This document shows positions 52,252 through 60,771 of a stretch of 64,000 nucleotides of DNA, piece by piece (the first letter of the stretch is position 1; every line of letters begins with the position of its first letter). The position numbers and the translations under genes were made by a program. The DNA is from Neorhizobium sp. NCHU2750 (GTDB lineage Bacteria > Pseudomonadota > Alphaproteobacteria > Rhizobiales > Rhizobiaceae): assembly GCF_003597675.1 (NCBI RefSeq), contig NZ_CP030828.1, forward strand, positions 124,001 through 188,000, in the 5' to 3' direction. The notes below the pieces were generated by a model. The model was given only the letters and a program-made list of their open reading frames with translations. It had not been told where the DNA came from and ran no database searches.

Positions 52252-52923
52252 ATGCTGATGAGCGCCGTTGAATTGCTGAGAACGCATTCCCTGCCCATGG
52301 TTCTGGAGCAGGAAATTCTCGCTGTTCTGCTTGGTGGCGAACTGGCTCCGGGTGATCACCTGAATGAAAAAGACCTTGCATCCCGCTTCGGCATAAGCCG
52401 AGGTCCTGTCCGCGAGGCACTACGGTCGATGGAATCATCCGGCCTCATCGAGCAGGTGCCGAACCGCGGCTTCTTCGTCCGGCAACTGACCACGCAACAG
52501 GCCTATGATCTCTATGACGTTCGCGCAGTTCTCTTCGGACTGGCTGGAAAACTGCTTGCGCGGAGGATCACGGAAAAAGAGGCCACGCGCCTAGCCACCT
52601 TCATCGCCGACATGGACGCAGCCACCGCTGCAAATGATTTCGATTCCTATGTGCCGCTCAACTTCGCTTTCCATGAATTCATCGTGCAGAACGCCGGAAA
52701 CACTGCGCTGGCGCAGCAATATCTCGGTCTGGTGAAACAACTAAGGCTCTATCGCACCCGCAGCCTGCATCATGTTGCATCAATGCATGCATCACAGGTC
52801 GAGCATCACAAGATGGTCGACGCCTTAATCCGCCGGGATCCTGAAGAGGCGCAGAGAACCCACCATCGACATGTCGAGGCCGCCAAGGAAAGGCTGATCG
52901 CGATCGCCGCCGATTTGAAATGA
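52252..52923 (+). CDS. GntR-family (FCD-type) regulator
   Basis: A 223-residue regulator: the winged helix has VLEQEILAVLLGGELAPGDH and EKDLASRFGISRGPVREALR, SMESSGLIEQVPNRGFFVRQ, followed by an FCD effector domain with the metal-type pattern (FHEFIVQNAGNTALAQQY; HHKMVDALIRRD). FCD ligands are mostly organic acids. ATG 52252 follows AGGAGAT. It is directly upstream of the organic-acid genes, 15 bases before the first, and presumably co-transcribed with them. Confidence 0.9.
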   Translation: MLMSAVELLRTHSLPMVLEQEILAVLLGGELAPGDHLNEKDLASRFGISRGPVREALRSMESSGLIEQVPNRGFFVRQLTTQQAYDLYDVRAVLFGLAGKLLARRITEKEATRLATFIADMDAATAANDFDSYVPLNFAFHEFIVQNAGNTALAQQYLGLVKQLRLYRTRSLHHVASMHASQVEHHKMVDALIRRDPEEAQRTHHRHVEAAKERLIAIAADLK

Positions 52924-52938
52924 AAAAGGGAGAGATTT

Positions 52939-54372
52939 GTGACGCAAGCATCCGACATTACCGCCCAGGCGATTGGTTTCATAGAGCGTATGACCTATGC
53001 CGATCTGCCGGATGACGCCCTGACAATCGGCCGGCGCTGCATGGTCGATACTGTCGGTCTTTATCTCGCCGGCAGTCAGGAACCCTCAGTACGCATTTTG
53101 GCCGAGGACGCACTGGCGCAGGGCGGGCGGGCGGACGCGCCGCTTCCGGGTGCAGGTGCAACGAAGGTGCCGGCGGCGTTGGCGGGGCGGGTATGGGGCA
53201 CATCCGGCCATGCTCATGACTGGGACGATACACAGGTCTCGCACGATCCTGCCCATGTCTACGGACTGCTGACCCACCCATCGGTACCGCCGTTGACAGC
53301 CGCCCTGATTATCGCCAGCGAGCTCGGCAATGCGGATGGCAAGGATGTCATGCTTGCATTCCAGGTCGGCTTCGAGGTGGAGTGCAAGATTTCCGAATGG
53401 ATGAAGCCCCGTCACTATCGCCGGGGTCACCACACAAGCGGTACGGTCGGCACATTCGGTGCTGCTGCCGCGGCCGCCAAGCTGATGGGACTGAAGGGCG
53501 AGAAACTTGCCAATGCCCTGGGGCTTGCAGCAAGCTTCGCAGCCGGCATCCGGGTCAATTTCGGGACGATGACCAAGCCGCTGCATGTCGGCCGCGCCTG
53601 TGAGAACGGCATTACCGCCGCCAAGCTTGCGGCCGAGGGCTTTCAGGCTGATCCGGCCGCGCTCGACGGTCCCTGGGGCTTTTTCTCTGTGATGGGCGAA
53701 GGCTTCGACGAGGAAAAGGCAAAACAGGGTTTCGGTGCGCCTTTAACGATTGTGTCGCCGGGTGTCAGCATCAAACCCTATCCATCCGGCATCCTGACCC
53801 ATCAGTCGATGGACGCGATGCTGAAGCTGGTGCTCGACCACAACCTCAAGCCGCAGGAAGTGGAGCGCATCCATTTCTTTGCCGGCAAAAACATCATCGA
53901 ACCGATCCGCTATCCTATCGCGAAGAACCATTTGCAGGCGAAATTTTCGATGCCGGCGCTTCTGGCCATGATCGTGCTGTGCCGGCGAGCGAGCCACCAC
54001 GAATTCGAGGATGCCTTCGTTGCGGGAGAGGCGATGCAGGATCTACAGGCGCGCACCGACGTGATCAACGATCTGGAGATCGATGCCCAGGGTTATGACA
54101 AGATCCGTTCGCGCATCGAAGTTGAGACCAAGGATGGGCGCACATTGGTGCAATGGGCGGATGAACGCTACCGCGGCGGCCCTTCCAACCCGATCGATGA
54201 CAGCGGTCTCGACGCAAAATTCAGGATGTGCGCCGAGGGTGTGATCAACGAAGACCAGCAGGAGGAGCTGCTAGGTCTCGTGCGCGGCATCGATCGGGTG
54301 GCCGATATCGGGCGCCTTGTCGATCTCATCAGCGGAGTATCTGCCGAGGCCAAGGAGATGGCCGCCGAATAA
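52939..54372 (+). CDS. MmgE/PrpD-family protein (copy 1)
   Basis: A 477-residue protein of the MmgE/PrpD family, whose known members are 2-methylcitrate dehydratase, cis-aconitate decarboxylase and iminodisuccinate epimerase. Landmarks are RCMVDTVGLYLAGSQEPSV, WGTSGHAHDWDDTQVSHDPA (the active-site His-Asp region), HHTSGTVGTFGAAAAAAKLM and KPLHVGRACENGITAAKLAA. It starts with GTG at 52939 behind GGGAGAGA. A second, different family member is at 57452 in the same locus. Specific reaction unknown. Confidence 0.86.
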   Translation: MTQASDITAQAIGFIERMTYADLPDDALTIGRRCMVDTVGLYLAGSQEPSVRILAEDALAQGGRADAPLPGAGATKVPAALAGRVWGTSGHAHDWDDTQVSHDPAHVYGLLTHPSVPPLTAALIIASELGNADGKDVMLAFQVGFEVECKISEWMKPRHYRRGHHTSGTVGTFGAAAAAAKLMGLKGEKLANALGLAASFAAGIRVNFGTMTKPLHVGRACENGITAAKLAAEGFQADPAALDGPWGFFSVMGEGFDEEKAKQGFGAPLTIVSPGVSIKPYPSGILTHQSMDAMLKLVLDHNLKPQEVERIHFFAGKNIIEPIRYPIAKNHLQAKFSMPALLAMIVLCRRASHHEFEDAFVAGEAMQDLQARTDVINDLEIDAQGYDKIRSRIEVETKDGRTLVQWADERYRGGPSNPIDDSGLDAKFRMCAEGVINEDQQEELLGLVRGIDRVADIGRLVDLISGVSAEAKEMAAE

Positions 54373-54423
54373 ATGCAGCATGACCGTTTGGGGAGAAGCG
54401 GTTTTCAAAAATGGGAGAGAGAG

Positions 54424-55392
54424 ATGAGCATGATGCGCATGATTGGGCGCGCGGCGGGAGGATTTGCCGCTTTGGCATTGTTTTCTTCGGCAGCTGCCCT
54501 CGCCGAGCCGGCCAGCTATCCGGTCAAGGTGGTGACACTGGTCACGCATTCCAGCCCGGGCGGCGGTAGCGACGTCTTCCTGCGGGAAATGTCCAAATAT
54601 CTGGGCAAGTATATCAATGCGACCTTTGTCGTCGAAAATGTCCAGGGCGGCAGTGGCGCCAAGGCGATGGCACGCGTGGCATCTGCGCCGGCCGATGGCA
54701 GCGTCTTTTACGCGACAACGCCGACCTACATCTACACGTCCCTGATGAGCAAACCGCAGAGCACCTACAAGGACATGCAACCGATCGCCAACATCTTTCT
54801 CGATAGCGAGGTGATCTTCACCCGCACCGATGGCCCTTTCAAGAGCCTGAAGGATGTGATCGACCAAGCGAAGAAGGAACGCGGTCGCTGGGGGGCGGCC
54901 AATCCGGCATCTCTGGAGCGGCAGGCGGCCGAGCAATTGAAGCGGGCAGCGGGCGTCAATGCGGCGATCGTGACCCATGAAGGCGGTGGTGACATGATGC
55001 TCAACGTCATGAACGGCACGCTCGATATCGGGGTCGGCGAAATCCAGGAGCTTCGTTCCCAGCTCGACGCAGGCAAGATTACCCTGCTTGCAACCTTTAA
55101 TCCCGAGCGCATTCCCGACAAGCCGGATGTGCCGACCGTGAAGGAAAGCGGTTTCGACGTCTCGCTCGTCAAGTTCCGCGGGCTTGCCGGGCCAAAAGGC
55201 ATTCCAGACGAGACTGCGGCGATCTGGGACAAAGCGGTGAAGGAGCTTCTCGCAGACCCCGAATACGAGAAGGCCTATTCGGACGAGGTGCTCGTTGCAC
55301 AACCGATCGACCACAACGATTACCCCGGCTTCATCAACAACTTCGCGACGAAGACCGAAGAGTTCCTGAAAACGACGGGCGCGATCAAGTAG
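54424..55392 (+). CDS. tctC: Tripartite tricarboxylate transporter binding protein
   Basis: A 322-residue periplasmic binding protein of the TctC/Bug family. The signal peptide is MSMMRMIGRAAGGFAALALF to about AALA; the mature part begins PASYPVKVVTLVTHSSPGGG, containing the family P-G-G ligand loop, and includes RVASAPADGSVFYATTPTYI. Start at 54424 follows GGGAGAGAGAG. It pairs with the TctB- and TctA-like proteins encoded next and would import a carboxylated compound driven by the ion gradient. Confidence 0.9.
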   Translation: MSMMRMIGRAAGGFAALALFSSAAALAEPASYPVKVVTLVTHSSPGGGSDVFLREMSKYLGKYINATFVVENVQGGSGAKAMARVASAPADGSVFYATTPTYIYTSLMSKPQSTYKDMQPIANIFLDSEVIFTRTDGPFKSLKDVIDQAKKERGRWGAANPASLERQAAEQLKRAAGVNAAIVTHEGGGDMMLNVMNGTLDIGVGEIQELRSQLDAGKITLLATFNPERIPDKPDVPTVKESGFDVSLVKFRGLAGPKGIPDETAAIWDKAVKELLADPEYEKAYSDEVLVAQPIDHNDYPGFINNFATKTEEFLKTTGAIK

Positions 55393-55461
55393 CCAAATCC
55401 GCTTTGGGGATCGCCCCAACGGGCGGTCTCCACGTTGCGATTCCCGACGAGGACAATCCCG

Positions 55462-55959
55462 ATGAACAAGGATTTATTCAGCGGCCCGGCTCTGCTTGCG
55501 GTGGCCGGCATCTACTATACTTGGTCGACCCAGATCGCCGACAGCACGCTGTCCGACGAGATCGGCGCAGCCGGCCTTCCGCAAGTGCTCGCCGCTCTTC
55601 TCGCCATTCTCAGTCTTTGCCTCATCATTCGCTCGCTTCTGTCTGCTAAGGCGCGGACAGCGCAGCTGGCTGCGACGGGTGTTGCCGAGGACGACGAAGA
55701 AGAGGATTTCAACGCGCCGCTGCCACGCGCGGTCGGCTTCCTTCTGTTTGGCGCCATCTATATCTGCCTCTTGCCATTCGTCGGTTACGTCGTGTCGACG
55801 GCGCTGCTCATCGGTGCGATCGCGCTTTACGAGGGGGCGCCACGGACGTGGGTCGTGATTGCCGCAGCCGTTGGCGGAGGCGTCCTTTACTGGGCGATCT
55901 TCGTAAAACTTCTGGGTGTCAACCAGCCCGCGGGCTCGCTCCTCGGGGGGCTTTTCTGA
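55462..55959 (+). CDS. tctB: Tripartite tricarboxylate transporter small membrane protein
   Basis: A 165-residue TctB-type membrane protein with four hydrophobic segments: GPALLAVAGIYYTW, GLPQVLAALLAILSLCLIIR, AVGFLLFGAIYICLLPFVGY and AAVGGGVLYWAIFVKLLGV, and an acidic cytoplasmic loop (EDDEEEDF). ATG 55462 lies behind GAGGACA. Its stop shares a base with the start of tctA. Confidence 0.85.
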   Translation: MNKDLFSGPALLAVAGIYYTWSTQIADSTLSDEIGAAGLPQVLAALLAILSLCLIIRSLLSAKARTAQLAATGVAEDDEEEDFNAPLPRAVGFLLFGAIYICLLPFVGYVVSTALLIGAIALYEGAPRTWVVIAAAVGGGVLYWAIFVKLLGVNQPAGSLLGGLF

Positions 55960-57455
55960 TGGGCACGATTTCCGACATCATCCATCTTCTGACCCAGACG
56001 CCAATCTTTTTCGTCGCCATTATCGGCCTGACCTGGGGCATTCTGGGTGGCGCTTTACCGGGCATTTCCGCCTCCATCACCATGGCGCTCGTGCTGCCCT
56101 TCACCTACACGATGGACCCGGCTCAGGCGATCGCACTTCTGGCCTGCGTCTATATCGGCGCGGAATATGGCGGATCGATCCCGGCGATCCTCATCCGCAC
56201 GCCAGGCACCAATTCATCAGCCGCAACCGTTATCGACGGTTACGAGATGAACCGCCAGGGGAGGGCCGGCGAGGCGCTCGGTATCTCGCTGATGTCTGGC
56301 GTGGTGGGCAGCCTGTTCGGTCTTGCCATGCTAATCCTGCTGACCGAGCCTCTGTCTTGGTTGGCGTTGGCCTTCACTCCGGCTTCTTATTTCGGTTTGG
56401 GCATTCTCGGCCTTAGCGTGATCTCCTCGATGAGCAGCGGCTCGTTGCTCAAGGGGCTTGCGGCGGCAACGGTCGGCCTGATGATCTCGACTGTCGGTAC
56501 CGATCCGATCTCGGGTGTGACACGGTTCACCTTCGACATCCCCGATCTGCTCGGGGGTATCGAGCCGGTACTGGTAATGGTCGGCCTGTTTGCACTGACG
56601 GAGTTGATGAGCCAATCGGGCTCGCTCAGCACGGCCAGGCTCAACGCCAGCATCCGAATCAAGCTGCCGAGCCTTGCTTTGATGAACACGCTCAAACGCT
56701 CGCAATTCATCGGCTGCATTCTCGGGTTGTTCGAAGGACTGACACCCGGCGGCGGCGGGTCTATCGCAGCCTTCATGTCCTATAACGAGGCCCGCCGCTG
56801 GTCGAAGACACCACAACTTTTCGGCAAGGGATCGGAAGAGGGCGTCGCTGCCCCGGAAACAGCCAACAACACCGTTGCCAGCACCGCGATGATCCCGCTT
56901 CTGAGCTTCGGCATCCCGAGTTCCAACTCCACCGCCGTGCTGCTCGGCGGCCTGCTGATGCATGGCCTCATCCCGGGGCCGCGGCTTTTCGAGCAAAGCG
57001 GCCAGGTCATCGACAGCATCTATGTCGGATCGTTCATTGCCATCATTGCCCAGATCGGTATCGGCATCATCATCCTGCCGGCTTGTATCTGGCTGGTCAA
57101 CAGGCCACGCCACTATCGCTCGGGCTTCATTTTCGCGCTGATCCTGTCGGGCATATACACGCTCAACAACAGCATTTTCGACCTCGGTATCGCACTTGCG
57201 CTCGGTCTGGTCGGTTATCTGATGCGGCTTACTCGCTTCCCGGTGCTGCCGATGATTCTTGGTGTCGTCCTTGGCCATATGGTCGAGTCCAGTTACCGAC
57301 GTTCGCTCGTGCTGTCAGGCGGAGACATGATGGTCTTCCTCCAGGATCCCATCTCGCTCGGCCTCCTGTCGCTGGCTTTTATCTTCATCGCCTTCTCGCT
57401 ATTCCGAGAACTCCGGGACGCCCATAAGGCCAAGCTTAACGAGGCTCACCCATGA
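55959..57455 (+). CDS. tctA: Tripartite tricarboxylate transporter large membrane protein
   Basis: A 498-residue TctA permease with about 12 helices. Conserved stretches are WGILGGALPGISASITMALV, YGGSIPAILIRTPGTNSSAA, GLTPGGGGSIAAFMSYNEAR and GSEEGVAAPETANNTVAS. The frame is open further upstream but the overlapping ATG at 55959 gives the family N-terminus. It overlaps the next MmgE/PrpD gene by four bases, linking transport and catabolism in one operon. Confidence 0.94.
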   Translation: MGTISDIIHLLTQTPIFFVAIIGLTWGILGGALPGISASITMALVLPFTYTMDPAQAIALLACVYIGAEYGGSIPAILIRTPGTNSSAATVIDGYEMNRQGRAGEALGISLMSGVVGSLFGLAMLILLTEPLSWLALAFTPASYFGLGILGLSVISSMSSGSLLKGLAAATVGLMISTVGTDPISGVTRFTFDIPDLLGGIEPVLVMVGLFALTELMSQSGSLSTARLNASIRIKLPSLALMNTLKRSQFIGCILGLFEGLTPGGGGSIAAFMSYNEARRWSKTPQLFGKGSEEGVAAPETANNTVASTAMIPLLSFGIPSSNSTAVLLGGLLMHGLIPGPRLFEQSGQVIDSIYVGSFIAIIAQIGIGIIILPACIWLVNRPRHYRSGFIFALILSGIYTLNNSIFDLGIALALGLVGYLMRLTRFPVLPMILGVVLGHMVESSYRRSLVLSGGDMMVFLQDPISLGLLSLAFIFIAFSLFRELRDAHKAKLNEAHP

Positions 57456-58822
57456 ACGTTACCGTTTCTACAACCACCCCGGTTTCAGCCGTCATTTCGA
57501 GGTTCGCCGAGACAGCTTCGCCCCCCGGCTCCGTCGAGACAGTCTGCAGCCGGCTGATCATGGACATCATAGCCTTGGCGATTGCCGCGCGCGAGACCGA
57601 CTATGTCCAGGCGGCGCTGAAGAGCGCCGTCGAGGATGGGAATTGCACGGCCTTCGGGCACGGCAGGACCCTCGGCCTCTATGATGCGGCGCTCGTCAAC
57701 GGAACGGCCGGCCATGGCGAGGATTATGATGATACTTTCGAGGGCGGGCCGATCCATGCCGGAGCGGTCATCATACCGGCCGTCATGGCGATCGCCGAAA
57801 AACGGGGACTCGACGGCAAGGCTGTGATGCGTGGAATCGCCGTCGGAGCAGAACTGATGTGCCGGATGAGCCTCGTCGCGCCTCAGGCCACCCATAAGGC
57901 AAGCTTTCATCCCACGGCTATCTTCGGTGCGCCGGCGGCGGCGGCGGCCGTCGGCGCAGCGCTTAGTCTCGACGAGGCGGCGATTGGGAGGGCGCTTGGT
58001 ATTTCCGGCAGCCTCGCCTCAGGCATCATCGAATATCTGGCGGATGGTAGCTCGACCAAGCGTCTTCATGCCGGGGCCGCAGCACAATCCGGATTGCGGG
58101 CTGCGTTGCTGGCCGAGGCTGGCTTTTCCGGCCCCGCCAGCGTGTTCGAAGGCTCGCATGGCCTTTACAAGGCTTTTGCACCCTCGAAGACGCCGGACTT
58201 CAACCAGTTGCTCGACGGGCTTGGAGAGCAATGGATCGTCGAGACACTGGCATTCAAGCCCTATGCCTGCGGAACGATGACACAGCCTTTCATCGATTGC
58301 GCCATGATGTTGGCTCGAACGGGGGTCAAGGCCGAAGAGATCGTCTCGATCACCTGCAAGGTGGGTGAGGGGACTGTCCATCGTCTGTGGGAGCCGCTTG
58401 CGAAGAAACATGCACCGCCAAATGGCTATGCCGGCAAGTTCTCGACACCCTATTGCATAGCGGTCGGTTTCATCGACAGGGAGGCGGGGCTTGGCCAGTT
58501 CACCGACGAGAGAGTGCTCGATCCGGATCTCAGGGCCCTTGCGTCAAAGGTTTCCTATGAAGTGGATCCAGGCGACCCTTATCCGGGCAATTTCGTCGGC
58601 CATCTGCGGGCAAAACTCAGCGATCGCACGGTGCGGGAATTTCGCCAGCCCCACATGCGCGGTGGTGCCCATGACCCCTTGCCCGACAGCGAGTTACAGG
58701 CGAAATTTGCCGCCAATCTGCGCTTTGCGGGCATGACAGATGCGGCAATCGACAAACTGCGTGCTGCTCTTGAGGAAATTTCGTGTGGTGGCAAGGTCAA
58801 TCTGTCCGCGGCGCGGCCTTGA
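57452..58822 (+). CDS. MmgE/PrpD-family protein (copy 2)
   Basis: A 456-residue member of the same family as the gene at 52939 but strongly diverged. It shows DIIALAIAARETDYVQAALK, GTAGHGEDYDDTFEGGPIHA (the active-site His-x-x-Asp-Asp region), HKASFHPTAIFGAPAAAAAV and KPYACGTMTQPFIDCAMMLA. Two paralogues flanking one transporter suggest two successive hydration, isomerisation or decarboxylation steps or a hetero-oligomer. Overlaps tctA by four bases. Confidence 0.86.
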   Translation: MNVTVSTTTPVSAVISRFAETASPPGSVETVCSRLIMDIIALAIAARETDYVQAALKSAVEDGNCTAFGHGRTLGLYDAALVNGTAGHGEDYDDTFEGGPIHAGAVIIPAVMAIAEKRGLDGKAVMRGIAVGAELMCRMSLVAPQATHKASFHPTAIFGAPAAAAAVGAALSLDEAAIGRALGISGSLASGIIEYLADGSSTKRLHAGAAAQSGLRAALLAEAGFSGPASVFEGSHGLYKAFAPSKTPDFNQLLDGLGEQWIVETLAFKPYACGTMTQPFIDCAMMLARTGVKAEEIVSITCKVGEGTVHRLWEPLAKKHAPPNGYAGKFSTPYCIAVGFIDREAGLGQFTDERVLDPDLRALASKVSYEVDPGDPYPGNFVGHLRAKLSDRTVREFRQPHMRGGAHDPLPDSELQAKFAANLRFAGMTDAAIDKLRAALEEISCGGKVNLSAARP

Positions 58823-58834
58823 ACGGAGAAATGA

Positions 58835-59590
58835 ATGACTGAGAAGGATTTGCAGGGGCGTGTTGCGCTCGTAACGGGCGCATCACGCAATATCGGCAGG
58901 GCGATCGCACTTGCGCTTGCGGCACGAGGTGCCGTCATTGCAGTTGCTGCACGCTCCGACCGATCGGCCGCTGAGACGGTGGTACGCGAGATCGAGGCGG
59001 CAGGTTCAACGGCGGCCGTATTTCTCGGAGACGTGTCGAAGGAAGACGACGCTGACCGCCTTGTCGACGAGGTGGGCTCAACGCTTGGCCGGCTCGACAT
59101 TCTGGTCAACAATGCTGCGGTGCGCCGCGAGACGCCGATAGAGGAACTCGCTTTTTCCGACTGGCGTGAAGTGATGGGGATCGCTCTCGATGGTGCGTTC
59201 CTGATGAGCAAGGCCGCCATTCCTCCGTTGAAGAAGAGCGGGCAGGGTACCATCATCAATATTGGCGGCCTGACGGCCTATCTGGGTGCCTTGCATCGCG
59301 CTCACGTAATCGCTGCCAAGGCAGGGCTGGATGGGCTGACAAAGGCCTTGGCGCACGAGCTCGGTCCGTATGGCATAACCGTCAATCTCGTCTCACCGGG
59401 GATGATAGATACCAACCGCCAGCATGCCGGTGCCAGCAATCCCACCCATCACCAGACCACCAGGACGCTGGTTGGTCGTCGTGGAACACCGGAAGAGGTC
59501 GCGGCGGCCGTGGCTTATCTGGCCAGCCCGCAGGCGCGTTTCACCACGGGCCAAACGCTGCATGTCAACGGCGGTGCATTCCTTCCATAG
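58835..59590 (+). CDS. SDR-fold protein lacking catalytic Ser and Tyr
   Basis: A 251-residue protein with every structural landmark of an SDR: cofactor loop VTGASRNIGRA at 13-23, NNAAVRRE at 92-99, ITVNLVSPGMI at 181-191. However, aligning IINIGGLTAYLGALHRAHVI with the FabG pattern puts Gly145 at the catalytic Ser and Val158 at the catalytic Tyr; only Lys162 remains. It is therefore unlikely to work by the usual SDR mechanism. It lies 12 bases after the second MmgE/PrpD gene, in the same operon. Possible roles: altered chemistry, cofactor-dependent sensor, or subunit. Confidence 0.85.
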   Translation: MTEKDLQGRVALVTGASRNIGRAIALALAARGAVIAVAARSDRSAAETVVREIEAAGSTAAVFLGDVSKEDDADRLVDEVGSTLGRLDILVNNAAVRRETPIEELAFSDWREVMGIALDGAFLMSKAAIPPLKKSGQGTIINIGGLTAYLGALHRAHVIAAKAGLDGLTKALAHELGPYGITVNLVSPGMIDTNRQHAGASNPTHHQTTRTLVGRRGTPEEVAAAVAYLASPQARFTTGQTLHVNGGAFLP

Positions 59591-59660
59591 CCTGGATGTG
59601 ACAGGCTGCGAATCGTCAAGCCAGGTGCGGGTCAGCAGATCAGCACCCACAATACCGGTC

Positions 59661-60227
59661 ATGCGAATGTCTCCTGTCTCTTCCCCCGCTCATCCCGAGA
59701 AGGCGAGCCTCTCCCTTCTTTGTCTGCTATGCCTCAAGATCGGTACGCTCAGCTTTGGCGGCGGATTGTCTGGATGGTTCTATCAGGAGTTCGTGCAGCG
59801 CCACCGGCTGGTGGACGACGATGATTTTGCCGCGAGCCTTGCTATTGCCCAGATGCTGCCGGGCGCCAATGTGGTCAACCTCATCATCTGCCTGGGAGAG
59901 CAGTTGCGTGGGCCGGCCGGGTCCGTGACATGTCTTGCGAGTTTTCTTGTTGGTCCGTTTTTCGCGGTATTGGGACTTTATGCGTTGTTCGATTACTTCG
60001 CTGATCTGGCCCTACTGCCTATCTTCTTCAACGGCATCGCCTTTGCAGCCATTGGCCTTTTGCTGATGAACTGCATTCGCGGGGTACGTCGGGCAATGCG
60101 TTTTCCACCCTTCGCGGTCATCGCCGCGGCCACCGCCGTTATGGTCGGCGTGCTGCAGTGGCCATTGATCCCCGTCGTACTGGCGTTGTCGCCAGTCAGC
60201 ATCTTTCTCGCCTGGAAAAGAGGCTGA
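59661..60227 (+). CDS. CHR (ChrA) transporter half, N-terminal type
   Basis: A 188-residue membrane protein corresponding to one half of ChrA. It has the CHR motif LSFGGGLSGWFYQEFVQRHR and DFAASLAIAQMLPGANVVNL, then several hydrophobic helices. Start is the ATG at 59661 or 59667; no strong ribosome site is visible. The second half is encoded by the next gene, whose ATG comes one base after this stop. Short CHR proteins work as pairs. Chromate or sulphate export is the known role, but the location inside an organic-acid locus makes another oxyanion or carboxylate substrate conceivable. Confidence 0.82.
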   Translation: MRMSPVSSPAHPEKASLSLLCLLCLKIGTLSFGGGLSGWFYQEFVQRHRLVDDDDFAASLAIAQMLPGANVVNLIICLGEQLRGPAGSVTCLASFLVGPFFAVLGLYALFDYFADLALLPIFFNGIAFAAIGLLLMNCIRGVRRAMRFPPFAVIAAATAVMVGVLQWPLIPVVLALSPVSIFLAWKRG

Positions 60228-60228
60228 G

Positions 60229-60768
60229 ATGCGCGACAACGTTCTGCTTCATCTGGCTCTCATCTTCATTCCGCTTTCGTTGACCTCGATCGGCGGCGGT
60301 GCAGCGATCATCGCCGGTGCGCAACACCAGACTGTCGAGATTCAGCACTGGATTTCCGAGGCGGAGTTCGTGCATCTCTTTGCGATTTCCAGGGCAGCGC
60401 CCGGGCCAGGAACCATGCTGGCAACTGCCATCGGCTTTAAGGTATCCGGCTGGACGGGTGCGGCTGTCGCCACGCTCGCCCTGTTTCTGCCCTCTTCACT
60501 GCTGTGCTACACCGTCTTCCGGCTGACCAACGCGCATCGTGAAAAACGCTGGCACAAGACGATGCGGGAAGGGCTGGCGCCGGTCGGCACCGGCCTGATC
60601 ATGGCGGGTGCGATGTCATTGTTCAGGGTTAGCGGCGGTGGCCCGCTCGCCTTGGCTACGGCCTGCGCATCCTGTCTGCTGCTTTATCTTGCGCCGCGAT
60701 TTCCTGTTGTTGCGATGCTGGCTCTGGGCGGCGCCGTTGCCGTCGCCGCAGCGAGCTTTTTCGGATAG
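60229..60768 (+). CDS. CHR (ChrA) transporter half, C-terminal type
   Basis: A 179-residue partner of the preceding protein, with LTSIGGGAAIIAGAQHQTVE, WISEAEFVHLFAISRAAPGP and GTMLATAIGF, the second CHR repeat. Four to six hydrophobic segments follow (AVATLALFLPSSLLCYTVF; LALATACASCLLLYLAP). The near-contiguous arrangement means the two are made together. It is tail-to-tail with the pdxA2-like gene, three bases apart. Confidence 0.84.
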   Translation: MRDNVLLHLALIFIPLSLTSIGGGAAIIAGAQHQTVEIQHWISEAEFVHLFAISRAAPGPGTMLATAIGFKVSGWTGAAVATLALFLPSSLLCYTVFRLTNAHREKRWHKTMREGLAPVGTGLIMAGAMSLFRVSGGGPLALATACASCLLLYLAPRFPVVAMLALGGAVAVAAASFFG

Positions 60769-60771
60769 TGG

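Noticed and set aside
54271..55419. 382-codon reverse ORF opposite tctC
   Set aside because: Forward tctC has a signal peptide, ribosome site and operon neighbours; the reverse frame has no family features.
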